The position numbers were made by a program, and so were the translations under genes. Source: an uncultured Treponema sp. (GTDB lineage Bacteria > Spirochaetota > Spirochaetia > Treponematales > Treponemataceae). From it: a stretch of 53,124 nucleotides of DNA. The notes under the pieces were generated by a model. That model was given only the letters and a program-made list of their open reading frames with translations. It did not search any database and was not told the origin of the DNA. The stretch's first letter is position 1. Each line of letters starts with the position of its first letter. Positions 44,701 through 53,116 of this stretch are shown here, in pieces. Location of the stretch: contig CAKZZO010000134.1 of the NCBI GenBank assembly GCA_937885175.1, positions 1 through 53,124 of the forward strand. The letters are read 5' to 3'.

Positions 44701-45844
44701 CAAACGCATAGCCTTCGCGGACATAGCCATTTGTCGTAAGCGCGTCACTCTTGTCGTAGGTGGCGACCAAATCTTGCGTCATGCCCGAAACACCTGAGTC
44801 CGCATTTTTCTCAAACCGAATGATGTACGTGACAGGAATCCATTTTGCCCACACAACAAGATTTCCCGCGCTTCCCGAGGCAATCACGTTCAAAGGCTGC
44901 GTAAAATCCGCGTCCGTGTACCAGCCGCCAAAGTGATAGCCCGTGCGCACCAGCACAGGGAGCGTAATATCGCCGCTTCGCCGAGCATATGTGGCGGGTG
45001 CGTTTGAAGCATATGTGGCGGGCGCGTTTGAACCGGGCGCAAAAGAGCCGTCATTCATATGGTAGGTAATCGAATACGGAGTCTCCATGTTGGAAATAGT
45101 GCGGTTTGAAATGCTCGTAAGCGAGTCTGCCACCTGCGCATATTCTCTGAACACATACAGTGGCACATCGTTTTCTGCATAAAACTGGAACACCACCATA
45201 TAAGTGCCCGCGGGAACATTCGCTTTTGCAAACACCGCTTTTCCGTCGCTAGATACCGCTTCGTCCTCATACCCGGAGACAAGCACCCGTCCTGTCGTGT
45301 AAAGTCCTGCCGTTACCTTTGCCACAGTATCCGCGGGATAGGAGACCGTCACTTGAATATCGCCCCTGCCGTTTTCCAAATCAAATGACGTGAGCGAAAG
45401 CGTAAAGGAAAGTGAGTTTGTGCCCTCAGAAATCGTCACGCCAGAGAGCGTTCCGCCGTAACTTGCGCCGCCTTTTATCGCCGTGAGCGTAAAAGTCCAC
45501 GTTCCTTTTGTAATCGGAATCCGCGCTTTTTGCATCACATCGTAGGCAGAAGCCGCTCCATTTTTTGTGTACGTTAGCGAATCGAGCGTGAGCACGTTGC
45601 TGTTTGCGTCCGTGCCCGTTCCCGTAAGCGTAAATGAGTCAAATTCGCTTGCCGCCACCACTTGGGGTAGTGCCGTGCGTGAGGCCGTGCTTGAGACAGA
45701 AAGTAAAAGGCACGGCTCTCCCGACGGGGGCACTGTGATGGCATCGTCATCAGAATCAAGTGTATCACATGAGGCAACAAGCAACGCGGCAAGGAAGAGA
45801 CCTGCGACAGCGAGCAATGTTGTCTTTTTCAGCATATGCTTCAT
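41741..45844 (-). CDS. Lipoprotein 3: multi-repeat InlB/MucBP-like surface lipoprotein
   Basis: A 1367-residue lipoprotein with lipobox LVASC. The N-terminal 250 residues follow the same plan as lipoproteins 1 and 2 ([33 protein letters not shown]), more divergent. Then come about twelve InlB B repeats (each ending YAxW or FAKW) alternating with modules of the type YTVEHYQQN to [10 protein letters not shown]. Adjacent modules are nearly identical ([13 protein letters not shown] occurs twice), a sign of recent internal duplication. The C-terminal 90 residues look Ig-like. It lies 9 nt downstream of lipoprotein 4. Confidence 0.85.
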   Translation of the reverse strand: MKHMLKKTTLLAVAGLFLAALLVASCDTLDSDDDAITVPPSGEPCLLLSVSSTASRTALPQVVAASEFDSFTLTGTGTDANSNVLTLDSLTYTKNGAASAYDVMQKARIPITKGTWTFTLTAIKGGASYGGTLSGVTISEGTNSLSFTLSLTSFDLENGRGDIQVTVSYPADTVAKVTAGLYTTGRVLVSGYEDEAVSSDGKAVFAKANVPAGTYMVVFQFYAENDVPLYVFREYAQVADSLTSISNRTISNMETPYSITYHMNDGSFAPGSNAPATYASNAPATYARRSGDITLPVLVRTGYHFGGWYTDADFTQPLNVIASGSAGNLVVWAKWIPVTYIIRFEKNADSGVSGMTQDLVATYDKSDALTTNGYVREGYAFVKWTEKEDGTGATYANAESSVWNLATEQDDVVTLYAEWKVSDAKYTIRHFLQNIENDSYTEDTSARQLNVGGVTDELTTATPLTTYQGFTPQLPVQQKKVASDDSTVVDVYYDRNSYTLSYEQNAYVLSGDKDTSVSALPNAESRRYQLEKAVSATLPTRTGYEFAKWNTQKNGGGTDYAPASSLTMAEAADITLYAQWTANTYTVTFNGNHGATESGAETTSQTMTYDTYALLNENTFTRAGYAFDGWTQYADGTGSSWENHENVVNLTATNGGAVTMFAKWKEADTTYTVEHYQQNASGVGYALVSTDTESKGGKTGELTDAKTRTYIGFTPRSFSQEAIQSDGSTVIKIYYDRSPYTLSFDATTGTGTMGSQTFYYGISQALNANQFTRTGYSFEGWATESTGLFVYLNEATYTIDHADATLYATWSPNTYTVTLSANDATEAGTESVTATYDSAMPAIAKLPAREGYTFAGFYTESNGSGTQYYTAAGESMRTWDIASDTTLYAHWVVAGTRYTVRHYLQNTDLATYTLSDEYTQAGTTGEATAAAAKTSYAGFVIPSVTQETIAADGSTVVEIKYHRNTYTLSFDKHDGTGTMESQTLYYGVSTAIKPNEFTRTGYSFAGWATSSTGEKSYNNAASYTIGSDNATLYALWSPNTYAVTLSANDATEAGTATVTATYDSNMPSIAKLPAREGYTFAGFFTEAGGNGTQYYTAAGESARTWNLAANTTLYAHWTAQINTAYKVEHYQQNTSGDSSADYTLYETDTKTGTTGASTAATAHTYTGFNAPTITQSTISADGSTVVRLYYTRKTFTVTYTAGSGISSGVTGIPAAETYRYGKAVLVATATPTRSGYAFNGWNLGADTTTIYRGGDTVSTGITANLTLSANWSKSGAISLDVGNPDLVSASKDTSGKVITLTLNGAAALDATLTLIDGTAATGKTGVSVSANKLICDTTTWAAGSYQVILAAMVNSVLQTANATIIVE
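44985..45032 (-). repeat. Tandem 24-bp duplication in lipoprotein 3
   Basis: Two adjacent 24-bp copies (44985-45008 and 45009-45032, one mismatch) encode [12 protein letters not shown] residues twice without changing the frame. Confidence 0.75.
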
Positions 45845-45853
45845 CTCTGCCCC

Positions 45854-47554
45854 CTACTGTTTCATCGCCTGTGCGCTTGTCGCATGAATATTGCCCACGG
45901 AATCTTTCGCCGTAAGCAAAATCTCGTATATGCCGGGCACCCATGAGCTTGTGTCAAGCGTAAGAATCTCGTCCTTCTCGCCCGTTATGGTCGCCCAGGT
46001 GAAAAAGTGCTCCAACAAATTCGTCTCTTCGTACCACCACGTGTAGTCGGTAAAGCCGCTTTCTGCCGTAAAGATGACCGTGTTTCCGCTTATGACAGCC
46101 GTAACGTCAAGGTCTCCCAAACGGTCAATAGCGATGTCTATGCCGCCGATTTGTCCCCACTGCGCCGTAAGCGTGATGTCGTGGTCAATTTCTGCGATAA
46201 GACGGTCGCCCGTAGTCTTTATGGCATTGTCATCGCTGCACTTATAGCCGTAGAACGTATAATTGGTACGGGTCGGAGGCGTGTCTGGGATATAAACCTC
46301 CGTCTGATAGCGATATTTTTTTGTCTCAGGAAGATTTGACACCGAAGAGCCCGCCACATCGCCTCCAGAAACATAGGAAACCGTGTACAAATTGCGGTCA
46401 TAGTAGATTTTTATTACCGTATCGCCGTCGGGGCTGATTGTCTCTTGGTCAAAAGATTGCGCGGTAAAGCCCGTATATGTTTTAGAAGCCGCTTCGGTGG
46501 GCATACGGGCGATACCTGTTTTAGTCTCCGTGTCGCCGCCTACAAGCGTGTATGCATCATCCGCAAGGTTCTGTTTGTAATGCTCCACCGTGTAGAGAAC
46601 ATCGGAACGGGCCATCCATTTTGCGTACAGCGTGACCGTCGCGTTCTGCACTGCGGTCATATTGCTGACTAATTCCTTGTCTATAAAATCAACAGAAGGA
46701 AGCGACCTCTCATTTCCTTCAATATTATTCACCAGCGACCAGCCTACAAACACATAGCCCGTCCGCAAAAATGCGCAGGGCGTTAAATTTTGCGCCCAGT
46801 CATAGGTGAACGTCATCGCTTCCATCTCGCCAGTGGCAAGCGGCGCGACTTTATCAAACGTAACCGTATACGTGTAGGCGACCCACTGCGCGTACAACGT
46901 AAGGTCTGCCGTGCCGATGGTAAGCGTTGTAGCGTCGTCCGCGCGGTAAGCGGTGCCCGAGCCGTCAGAAGCCGTGTTCCAGCCGTCAAAATAATAGCCT
47001 GTTCTGGTGAGCGCGGGAAAATTCACGGGCACTTCGGCACGATAGCGATACGTTTTGCTCGCGGGGATAACGCCTTGAATGCTTGAATCTTTAGAATTCA
47101 CGTTGTAACTGAGGGTGTATACGTGCCGATTTTGGAGCATGGTGAGCGTAATGGTCACATCGGCCATTTGTCCGGCTATCAAACTCGCCTCGCCCGTTCC
47201 CGTAGCAATCACCTCTTCCTCTTCGTTAAAGCCGTTTACGGAAACCGTGTATTTGCCGGGCGCAAGCTGATTCAGTGTAATCCGCTCGCCGGGGTAGCCA
47301 TCTTTTTGCAGCACCGTCACTTCGTTCTGGGTCAGCGTAACGGTATACTTTACCACATCGTATTGCGTCCAGTCCGAATCAGACGACTCGCCATCGCCAC
47401 TAGGAAGGCTCACATACCATTCGGTGGCGGTGGTCTCTTGGTCTGCCAATGCCTCGCAAGACGACAGCACGGCAAGGCTCAGCACGAAAAAAAACGCGTT
47501 CAGAGCAAGCATAAAACGAGATATATTCCTGTGCGGACAGAATCTGCTCATCAT
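45854..47554 (-). CDS. Lipoprotein 4: InlB-repeat surface lipoprotein, first gene of the operon
   Basis: A 566-residue lipoprotein with signal peptide and lipobox VLSSC. A beta domain (residues about 45-155), two InlB repeats (GYYFDGWNTASDG to YAQW, and GYVFVGWSLVNN to YAKW), a [18 protein letters not shown] module and a C-terminal Ig-like domain are visible. The -10 box TATAAT (47561-47566) lies 6 nt before the ATG at 47554, so either the mRNA is leaderless or translation starts at the inner ATG at 47512, which also gives a good signal peptide. LytTR site B lies upstream. This gene opens the operon lipoprotein 4-3-chemoreceptor-lipoprotein 2. Confidence 0.83.
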   Translation of the reverse strand: MMSRFCPHRNISRFMLALNAFFFVLSLAVLSSCEALADQETTATEWYVSLPSGDGESSDSDWTQYDVVKYTVTLTQNEVTVLQKDGYPGERITLNQLAPGKYTVSVNGFNEEEEVIATGTGEASLIAGQMADVTITLTMLQNRHVYTLSYNVNSKDSSIQGVIPASKTYRYRAEVPVNFPALTRTGYYFDGWNTASDGSGTAYRADDATTLTIGTADLTLYAQWVAYTYTVTFDKVAPLATGEMEAMTFTYDWAQNLTPCAFLRTGYVFVGWSLVNNIEGNERSLPSVDFIDKELVSNMTAVQNATVTLYAKWMARSDVLYTVEHYKQNLADDAYTLVGGDTETKTGIARMPTEAASKTYTGFTAQSFDQETISPDGDTVIKIYYDRNLYTVSYVSGGDVAGSSVSNLPETKKYRYQTEVYIPDTPPTRTNYTFYGYKCSDDNAIKTTGDRLIAEIDHDITLTAQWGQIGGIDIAIDRLGDLDVTAVISGNTVIFTAESGFTDYTWWYEETNLLEHFFTWATITGEKDEILTLDTSSWVPGIYEILLTAKDSVGNIHATSAQAMKQ

Positions 47555-47609
47555 CGTGTCATTATAGGAGCGGACTTTTTAACACGCAAGACGGCAAAGT
47601 GCCATTTCG

Positions 47610-47637
47610 GATAAATCGGTAATAATTCGGGATGAAA
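47610..47637 (-). promoter_or_regulatory. LytTR-type direct repeat, site B (lipoprotein operon promoter)
   Basis: GATAAAT at 47610 and GATGAAA at 47631 are 21 bp apart. The -10 box TATAAT (47561-47566) of lipoprotein 4 is 43 bp away. The site lies 9 bp from the end of the ribF fragment, at the right edge of the island. Confidence 0.6.
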
Positions 47638-47645
47638 AAATAATC

Positions 47646-48065
47646 TTAGAAGCGAATTTCTTTGATAACGGAGGCGGTCACGTTTTTTGCGTCAAGAATC
47701 CTAAGCGTTCCCGCCTCTATCGCGCACGTTGTCTGCACCAGATTTTCTTCCGCTTTTCCGCCGCAGGGAGCAAGGACTACACACACCTCATATGAGCCAT
47801 CTTTGGGGAGCACTTGAATGCCCGTTTTTTTTGCCGTAAGGCACTGACCCTCACGCTTCCAGTCAAAACCCGCACCATCAAGCGCGAACGGATAGCGCAT
47901 CATCGTAAAAACCGCAGAAAAATCGCCGTCACGCACCGCCGCACGAATCCGAGACGAGCCGATTTTCTCCCCTCGTACAAAATGGGCGCGACTGCAAGAA
48001 AGGCAAAATATTTTTCGCGGCTCAATGCAATTCCTCCACTCACACCCTTTTTGTCTGCAAGGCAA
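47646..48065 (-). pseudogene. ribF: C-terminal fragment of a RibF-type FMN adenylyltransferase
   Basis: The frame contains GEKIGSSRIRAAVRDGDF, which matches the GExISSTRIRxxLxxGDF motif of RibF, followed by RYPFALDG where the family has GRPYxLxG. The part before it, including the HxGH nucleotidyltransferase site, is missing, and the upstream gene starts within 30 nt. About 110 of some 300 residues remain. No start codon with a ribosome binding site fits this frame; a GGAGG before a TTG serves another frame that stops after about 40 codons. I read it as a truncated remnant, which also marks the right border of the island. Confidence 0.6.
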
Positions 48066-48093
48066 ACGCTTTTGTATGCGCTCGTCTGCTCTG

Positions 48094-49440
48094 CTAGAAG
48101 GAAATCGTTCCCTTGAGGGTCACGCAACTCAGGTCATGCAAACTGCCGTACTTGCCTTCTTCCTTTGGTCCCTCCAGAAAGAGATTGCCAATCAGGGAAA
48201 GTTTTATGGCATCGGTCAGGCTGTACTCCGCGGAAAGTTCCGAATTGGTAGAAAGCGTGCGTAAATCCATGAAAGCCTGCCCTGAAAGCGTCAGCGTTTC
48301 GTTCAGCAGTTTCTTCTCAACCGACAGGCTTGCCTGATGCTGATAGGATTTTCGGTCAAGTTCACTTGTGCTGCCGGCGACATAATCCGCAATATATTGT
48401 GCAGTAATCGTCCATCCGCCGGCTGGGTCCCAGTCAAATCCTACAAGCCCCAGCAACTGATGGCGTTTTTCTGACGAACTTGCCGTTTTTCCATCCTGCT
48501 GTTGGGCAAGCTGCCAGTCTGCGCTCGTCTGCGTATGCCGATTCGGGAACCATGCTCCCTCAAGGCGAAAGACAAAATTCCCGACAGGAAGGGCTGCATC
48601 AGCACCGACCATAGCCATGCGCTCATAGGTTCCGCCAACCTTGACACTAGATGTGCCTGTATACGAATGAAAGGGCATGTCATCCCAGCCATAAAAGCCA
48701 TAGAATGACAGGTCAAATGCAGGGCGGTACAAGCCTACCCTCAGCGCGTACTCACTGTTTGCAATTTTCTTTTTGGGAAGGTCAAAATCATCATAGCGGG
48801 AAGGAGTATCAAGCGTAACATTTTCCAGCCGCTCAGGGAAGACAAGCTTGCGGAGCGGATTATGGCTGGCAAGGGGCAATGTGCTGGGCGTAAAAATCGG
48901 AATCCAGTAGGCATCCGCCTGAATGCTTTCTCCTATGAATGAAAGCCTAACTGCGTCAATGCCCTGCCGACTCTCCTTGTAAGTTGATGCAATCACCGTA
49001 GATTCATCCTGGGGGCAAAGCACATCCGCAATCTGAATGCCGTCTGCCTTTCCCCAAGCCGAAATCTGCCTGCCTACCCGAAGTGCAATAAATCCACCGT
49101 TGTAGTCAAAGTATGCTTCCTTGAGTTTAAGCGAAAAATGTCCATCGTCACTGACAAAGGCAGACAGTCCGTTTGTTGATTGGCTTCCAAGACTGTCACC
49201 GATGAGTATGGCGTTAAAGACAAACATGCTTTCTTCAAGATATGCCTTGAACACATTATCAAACATGAGCGAGCCAGTCAAAAACTCGCCCTTGTTGTCA
49301 TGGGTATTGGGAAGTCCCAGCCCCGAAAGCGCAGACAGTTTTCCCGAATACGAAATATCCTGTGCCCACAAGGACGCAGCGGCAAGGCAGAAAAGCAGCG
49401 TGGCAAAAAAGCCTTTCCGTAATCTGAGGGCGTTCATCAT
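48094..49440 (-). CDS. Outer-membrane beta-barrel protein of an RND export operon
   Basis: A signal peptide (LRLRKGFFATLLFCLAAASLWAQ) is followed by about 425 residues of alternating amphipathic strands (AYFDYNGGFIALRVGRQISAWGKADG, cut here in reading as a DUF1302-like hallmark) ending in the aromatic LKGTISF, the usual signal for barrel insertion. The ATG at 49440 overlaps the LolA-like stop (ATGA). With its two upstream partners it would form the outer-membrane end of an envelope lipid or hydrophobic-compound path; this follows from operon logic, not from a known homologue. Confidence 0.75.
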   Translation of the reverse strand: MMNALRLRKGFFATLLFCLAAASLWAQDISYSGKLSALSGLGLPNTHDNKGEFLTGSLMFDNVFKAYLEESMFVFNAILIGDSLGSQSTNGLSAFVSDDGHFSLKLKEAYFDYNGGFIALRVGRQISAWGKADGIQIADVLCPQDESTVIASTYKESRQGIDAVRLSFIGESIQADAYWIPIFTPSTLPLASHNPLRKLVFPERLENVTLDTPSRYDDFDLPKKKIANSEYALRVGLYRPAFDLSFYGFYGWDDMPFHSYTGTSSVKVGGTYERMAMVGADAALPVGNFVFRLEGAWFPNRHTQTSADWQLAQQQDGKTASSSEKRHQLLGLVGFDWDPAGGWTITAQYIADYVAGSTSELDRKSYQHQASLSVEKKLLNETLTLSGQAFMDLRTLSTNSELSAEYSLTDAIKLSLIGNLFLEGPKEEGKYGSLHDLSCVTLKGTISF

Positions 49441-50225
49441 TTTAAAAGCTCCCGTTCAAGGGCACTTACCGTAAAGTAGTTTGCGTCAATCGGTATATCA
49501 AACTGATGGTCTTTTGTTTCGTAAACCGTACTGTGCTTGCTCTGGACATTGGTCATAGTCATCTTATCAATGACCCAGTACCCCTTTATCTGCCTGATGC
49601 CTTCACAGGCAAGGGTCTTCTTGAGCTTGTTTGCCTTGTCATAGTATTCGCCCTTGTAGAGGACGTAATTGTCTTTTCCAATCCAGAGGACGCGGCGGGA
49701 AATTTTTGCATTTTTATCCTTGGCCGTATACTCGACAATCCAGCAGGGAACCTCACCTACAGGTTCTTCACCAAGCAGGGCAAAGGTATCCTTCCCCAGA
49801 CTCCTGTCACCTATGTCATCGTAGGTAAAATCCGTGCCCTGAAAGTCATCGTCCTTGCTGGAGCCTGAAACACGGCGTACTTTTTTCATCGCCGGAAGAT
49901 AGAGCCAACTGTCACTGTCCCTGGCACTGCCATCAGGATTATCGGGATACTCAAAGTTCAGGTAACTCACGCCTGCAACATCCTTGGGGCTGCGGAAGAC
50001 CATGACTTTTTTCTTTGTCGTTCCCTCCTTCATGCCGTACTCGGCAACTTCCCTTGTGCGGGTCTTTCCATTTTTATCAATGAGCGTCAAAACTGCAGTA
50101 GCGGTGTTCGTCTTTCCGTCTGGCAAATCATGATTCTTTTTTGCAATTTCCTCTGCTGTCTGTGCAAATACAAGTGAGCCAGCAGCAAACAAGACTGTTC
50201 CCAAAACCAAGTGTGTTAATTTCAT
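49437..50225 (-). CDS. LolA-like outer-membrane lipoprotein-sorting protein
   Basis: A 262-residue periplasmic protein with a signal peptide (LVLGTVLFAAGSLVFAQ). It has family marks parallel to the protein at 11476-12309: FRSPKDVAGVSYL, DSWLYLPAMKKVRRVSG, FQGTDFTYDDIGDR and RRVLWIGKDNYVLYKGEYYD. In this class the LolA-like fold usually works with an MMPL/RND protein, as here (16 nt downstream of it). It probably accepts a lipid or lipoprotein from the exporter. A GGAGG ribosome binding site precedes the ATG. Confidence 0.85.
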   Translation of the reverse strand: MKLTHLVLGTVLFAAGSLVFAQTAEEIAKKNHDLPDGKTNTATAVLTLIDKNGKTRTREVAEYGMKEGTTKKKVMVFRSPKDVAGVSYLNFEYPDNPDGSARDSDSWLYLPAMKKVRRVSGSSKDDDFQGTDFTYDDIGDRSLGKDTFALLGEEPVGEVPCWIVEYTAKDKNAKISRRVLWIGKDNYVLYKGEYYDKANKLKKTLACEGIRQIKGYWVIDKMTMTNVQSKHSTVYETKDHQFDIPIDANYFTVSALERELLK

Positions 50226-50240
50226 ATATGCCTCCTAAAG

Positions 50241-52610
50241 CTAGACTGTTTCCTTTTTTTGGTTTTCTTTTCCAAAGGGCTTTACAAGGTAAAGCAGGGC
50301 TGGAGTTATAGTGTAATCAGCGAGCAATGCACCGGCCAGTCCCAGCACTGACAATAAGCCAATGACAAAGAGAAAATGTAAGGGGCTGAACAGATATACT
50401 GCAAGAATCGAGCACAGAATGACAGTAGTCATAAACATGGATTTTCCGATTTCGCGGAAGGACGCTTCCATTGCGCTTTTATAGCTGCCGTACACTTCAA
50501 GCCCATATTTTAAGTGTGTGGTCAGATGAATCGTGTCATCCACGGCAATACCTAGAATAAGCGGCATTACCATCATCGTCTCAAAATTCAGCGGAAAGGA
50601 AAGGAGACCCATTGTCGCCGCCACCAGAATGACTGGAGCGATGTTGGGAATCATGGCAATCAGCCCCGTGCGCAGGCTTGCGAAGGCGATTATGAGAAGC
50701 AGGGCAATGACGATAAAGGAAAAGCCAAAGGATTTTAACTCTCCCCTCACCATGCGGCTGCTCATCTCAGCATATTCAATCATGTCGCCCAGAATACAGC
50801 AGCGGGCATCGGGAAAGAGTTCCGCCAGTTTCTGATTGATGAGGGCAACGTTTTCCGTGGCTTCCTCAGTGTCGTAATAGGCCATGTCGATGTTTAGCGA
50901 TGCCGTGCGGAAATCGTTGTCCATGTTTTCAGAAAAATCCTTTGACATCTCAATAGAAGAAAGTTCCAAAAGCTGTGCAAGCACGTAGTCATCTTGGGGA
51001 ACGGTATAGTACTGCTCCTGTCCTTCATTAAGGGCACGGTTCATTTCCTTAAGTATGTCAACAATAGAAGATACGCGGGGCTTTCCGCCAGAAATCTTGG
51101 TGAGCGAGAGCGTTCCCACATAGTCTTCAAAGGCAATGAGCGAATTCATTACGTCTGGCCTCTTAAAGGCATCTTCCTCTTCATAGGAAATCATCACCGA
51201 ATAACTGTACTCGTTGCCCAGTTTTTGTTTTGTAAGCAAACGGCGTTCAATTGAATGGGGCATCCGGTCTCCCTTGATGGAAAGCATGTCTATCTTGACG
51301 CTCACTTTGAGCACAAAGGGAATGCATATGGCAAAAGCAAGGGCTGAAAGGGCGACAATAACCCAGCGATAGCCTTGTACGAGCCCAGCCCAGCGGGAAA
51401 AAGCCATGTCAACTTTTGTCGCCCCCTTCTCTTTTGTTGTATCAGGAGCACGATTTTTTCCGAAGGACAAGAAGACAGGAATCAAAATTGTAACATACAG
51501 GTAGACCGCAAGCACCACAAGGGAGGCAGTCTTTCCCATCCAGGCCACTGGCTTCATGTCCACAAGGACAAAACTGACAAGGGAGGCCACCGTGGTAATC
51601 ACCGTAAAAAACACCGACCAGCCACATTCCTCTACTGTTTTTTCCACAGATTCCACCCGCTTTCCCGTGCGGCGAAAATAGAGCTTAAACATGTTTATGT
51701 AATGGATGGAATAACCTACCGAAAGCGCCATGCCCAAAAGGATGGGGAGGGTTATCAAGGCGGCATCAGCCTTTACGCCAAAATATGCCATGCCTCCCAG
51801 TACCGAGGCTATTGCTCCCACCGTGGCAAGTGCCGGAACTATCACTCCCAGCGGCGTGCGGACAAAGATAATCAGGAATATGAGCATGACAACAAAGCCC
51901 AAGGCAATCCTCAGCAGGTAATCGGGGTATTCGTAGATTTCTTCCTGGGCGTCAGAATAGGGCTGTCCTGTTCCATAGAGTTTGTAGGAGTCCGACTGAA
52001 ATTCCGGGCTTTGCAACAAGTCATTCAGTGCATAGCCGACTTTCATCACTTCTTCATCAACATCGCCTTCGTAGGGTTCAAGGGAAAGCAAAATCCAGGT
52101 TTCCCTGCCGTCATCACTCACAAGCGAATTAATCAGCGAATTCGTTTTTTCGCTCCCCCGCATGATAAAATCGCGTCTTGCCTGCAATTCCACAGGATCA
52201 GAGGGAATTCCCTTTTCATAGGGCTTTACCACATTAAAGCCATCGGCAGTCCCCACTGGAATGTCAACCTCAATGAGCGAAGTAAGGTGTTTCGCATAAG
52301 GAATTTCCATCATGCGGTCGCCCAAAGTCTGGATAAGGTGCAGACTTTCCTCGGAAAAAACATCATCAGTCACGAGCAGAACGCCAAGGTTGTGGCTGTT
52401 TCCGAAAATCTCTTCATACCGTTTTTTGTCAATTTTGATTTTGTCTGCGTCACCGTACCAGCCATCACTTCCGTTTACCATTTTGAATCTGGCAAGCCCC
52501 GAGCAACAGAGTGCCGTTACAAGAACAAAAACAAGAAGAATGGGAAGACGATGCGTAACTTGCAGTCTCCCAATGATACCAAAGATGTGATTAATTTTAG
52601 AAACCGTCAT
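50241..52610 (-). CDS. RND/MMPL-family exporter
   Basis: A 789-residue inner-membrane protein with the two-fold RND plan: helix 1 near 20-40, a periplasmic loop to about 230, five helices (LGFVVMLIFLIIFVRTPLGV onward), a second start helix near 420, a second loop and five C-terminal helices. The SSD-type motif MPLILGIAVDDTIHLTTH is typical of COG1033 transporters, which use proton force to move lipids or hydrophobic compounds. It opens the exporter-LolA-barrel operon. The ATG at 52610 lies in an inverted repeat and has only a weak ribosome binding site. Confidence 0.88.
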   Translation of the reverse strand: MTVSKINHIFGIIGRLQVTHRLPILLVFVLVTALCCSGLARFKMVNGSDGWYGDADKIKIDKKRYEEIFGNSHNLGVLLVTDDVFSEESLHLIQTLGDRMMEIPYAKHLTSLIEVDIPVGTADGFNVVKPYEKGIPSDPVELQARRDFIMRGSEKTNSLINSLVSDDGRETWILLSLEPYEGDVDEEVMKVGYALNDLLQSPEFQSDSYKLYGTGQPYSDAQEEIYEYPDYLLRIALGFVVMLIFLIIFVRTPLGVIVPALATVGAIASVLGGMAYFGVKADAALITLPILLGMALSVGYSIHYINMFKLYFRRTGKRVESVEKTVEECGWSVFFTVITTVASLVSFVLVDMKPVAWMGKTASLVVLAVYLYVTILIPVFLSFGKNRAPDTTKEKGATKVDMAFSRWAGLVQGYRWVIVALSALAFAICIPFVLKVSVKIDMLSIKGDRMPHSIERRLLTKQKLGNEYSYSVMISYEEEDAFKRPDVMNSLIAFEDYVGTLSLTKISGGKPRVSSIVDILKEMNRALNEGQEQYYTVPQDDYVLAQLLELSSIEMSKDFSENMDNDFRTASLNIDMAYYDTEEATENVALINQKLAELFPDARCCILGDMIEYAEMSSRMVRGELKSFGFSFIVIALLLIIAFASLRTGLIAMIPNIAPVILVAATMGLLSFPLNFETMMVMPLILGIAVDDTIHLTTHLKYGLEVYGSYKSAMEASFREIGKSMFMTTVILCSILAVYLFSPLHFLFVIGLLSVLGLAGALLADYTITPALLYLVKPFGKENQKKETV

Positions 52611-52643
52611 ACAACTACCGTCAGCATACAGTATGACGGTTTC
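52600..52643 (-). promoter_or_regulatory. 13-bp inverted repeat across the exporter start codon
   Basis: GAAACCGTCATAC (52600-52612) and its exact complement (52631-52643) are separated by 18 bp. The exporter ATG (52608-52610) is inside one arm, and a second, shorter repeat of CCGTCA/TGACGG is nested in the gap. It could be a repressor operator or an mRNA hairpin hiding the start codon. Confidence 0.6.
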
Positions 52644-52696
52644 TCTAATTTTTTTCTAGTCTTTTCTCAAAAAAAAAGGACATTCCAGCGGACAGT

Positions 52697-53082
52697 CTAG
52701 ACTTCCAGTGTGGCGATTGCCGTCTTGATTTCGGCAGTACCAATGCGAAGCCGTTCAGTTGCCTCCGCTACAGCCTGCTGGGCATCACGCATATGGCCGA
52801 TTGACTGCAAGAGCATTTCGCCGCCGTTGTTCTGCTCTGCCACCGCGCCGCGCGGGTCTGCTTGCTGGAATCCTCGGCAAGTTTTCTGATTTCCTGGGCG
52901 ACAACCGCAAAGCCTTTTCCACAATTCAGGCAGTCAATCAACTGATAGGCAGGCTTTTTTCCCTTTTTAATGTCAGCAGCGAGCTGCTCAAAGTATTCGT
53001 AGACTTCAGGACACCCCTCAATCTTACGCGTAACCCATATAAGGCCCCAAGTTGTCAATACTAATTCTAAAAAAAAATACAA
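52697..53082 (-). pseudogene. Broken methyl-accepting chemotaxis protein fragment
   Basis: [22 protein letters not shown], shown here only as the receptor signature, continues in another frame as NNGGEMLLQSIGHMRDAQQAV and ends IKTAIATLEV, the usual C-terminal end of a chemoreceptor. The frame changes near 52850. The 50 residues before the signature are not receptor-like, so the sensor part and much of the signalling domain are deleted. It is not expected to work. Confidence 0.7.
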
Positions 53083-53087
53083 CTTAG

Positions 53088-53116
53088 GGCTGTTTTTTTA
53101 GAAAAAACAGCCTTTC
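53088..53116 (+). terminator. Hairpin terminator at the right edge
   Basis: GGCTGTTTTTT pairs with AAAAAACAGCC (53102-53112) and is followed by TTTCTT. The T tail fits a plus-strand transcript, though the stem is A/T rich and could serve both strands. Confidence 0.5.
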
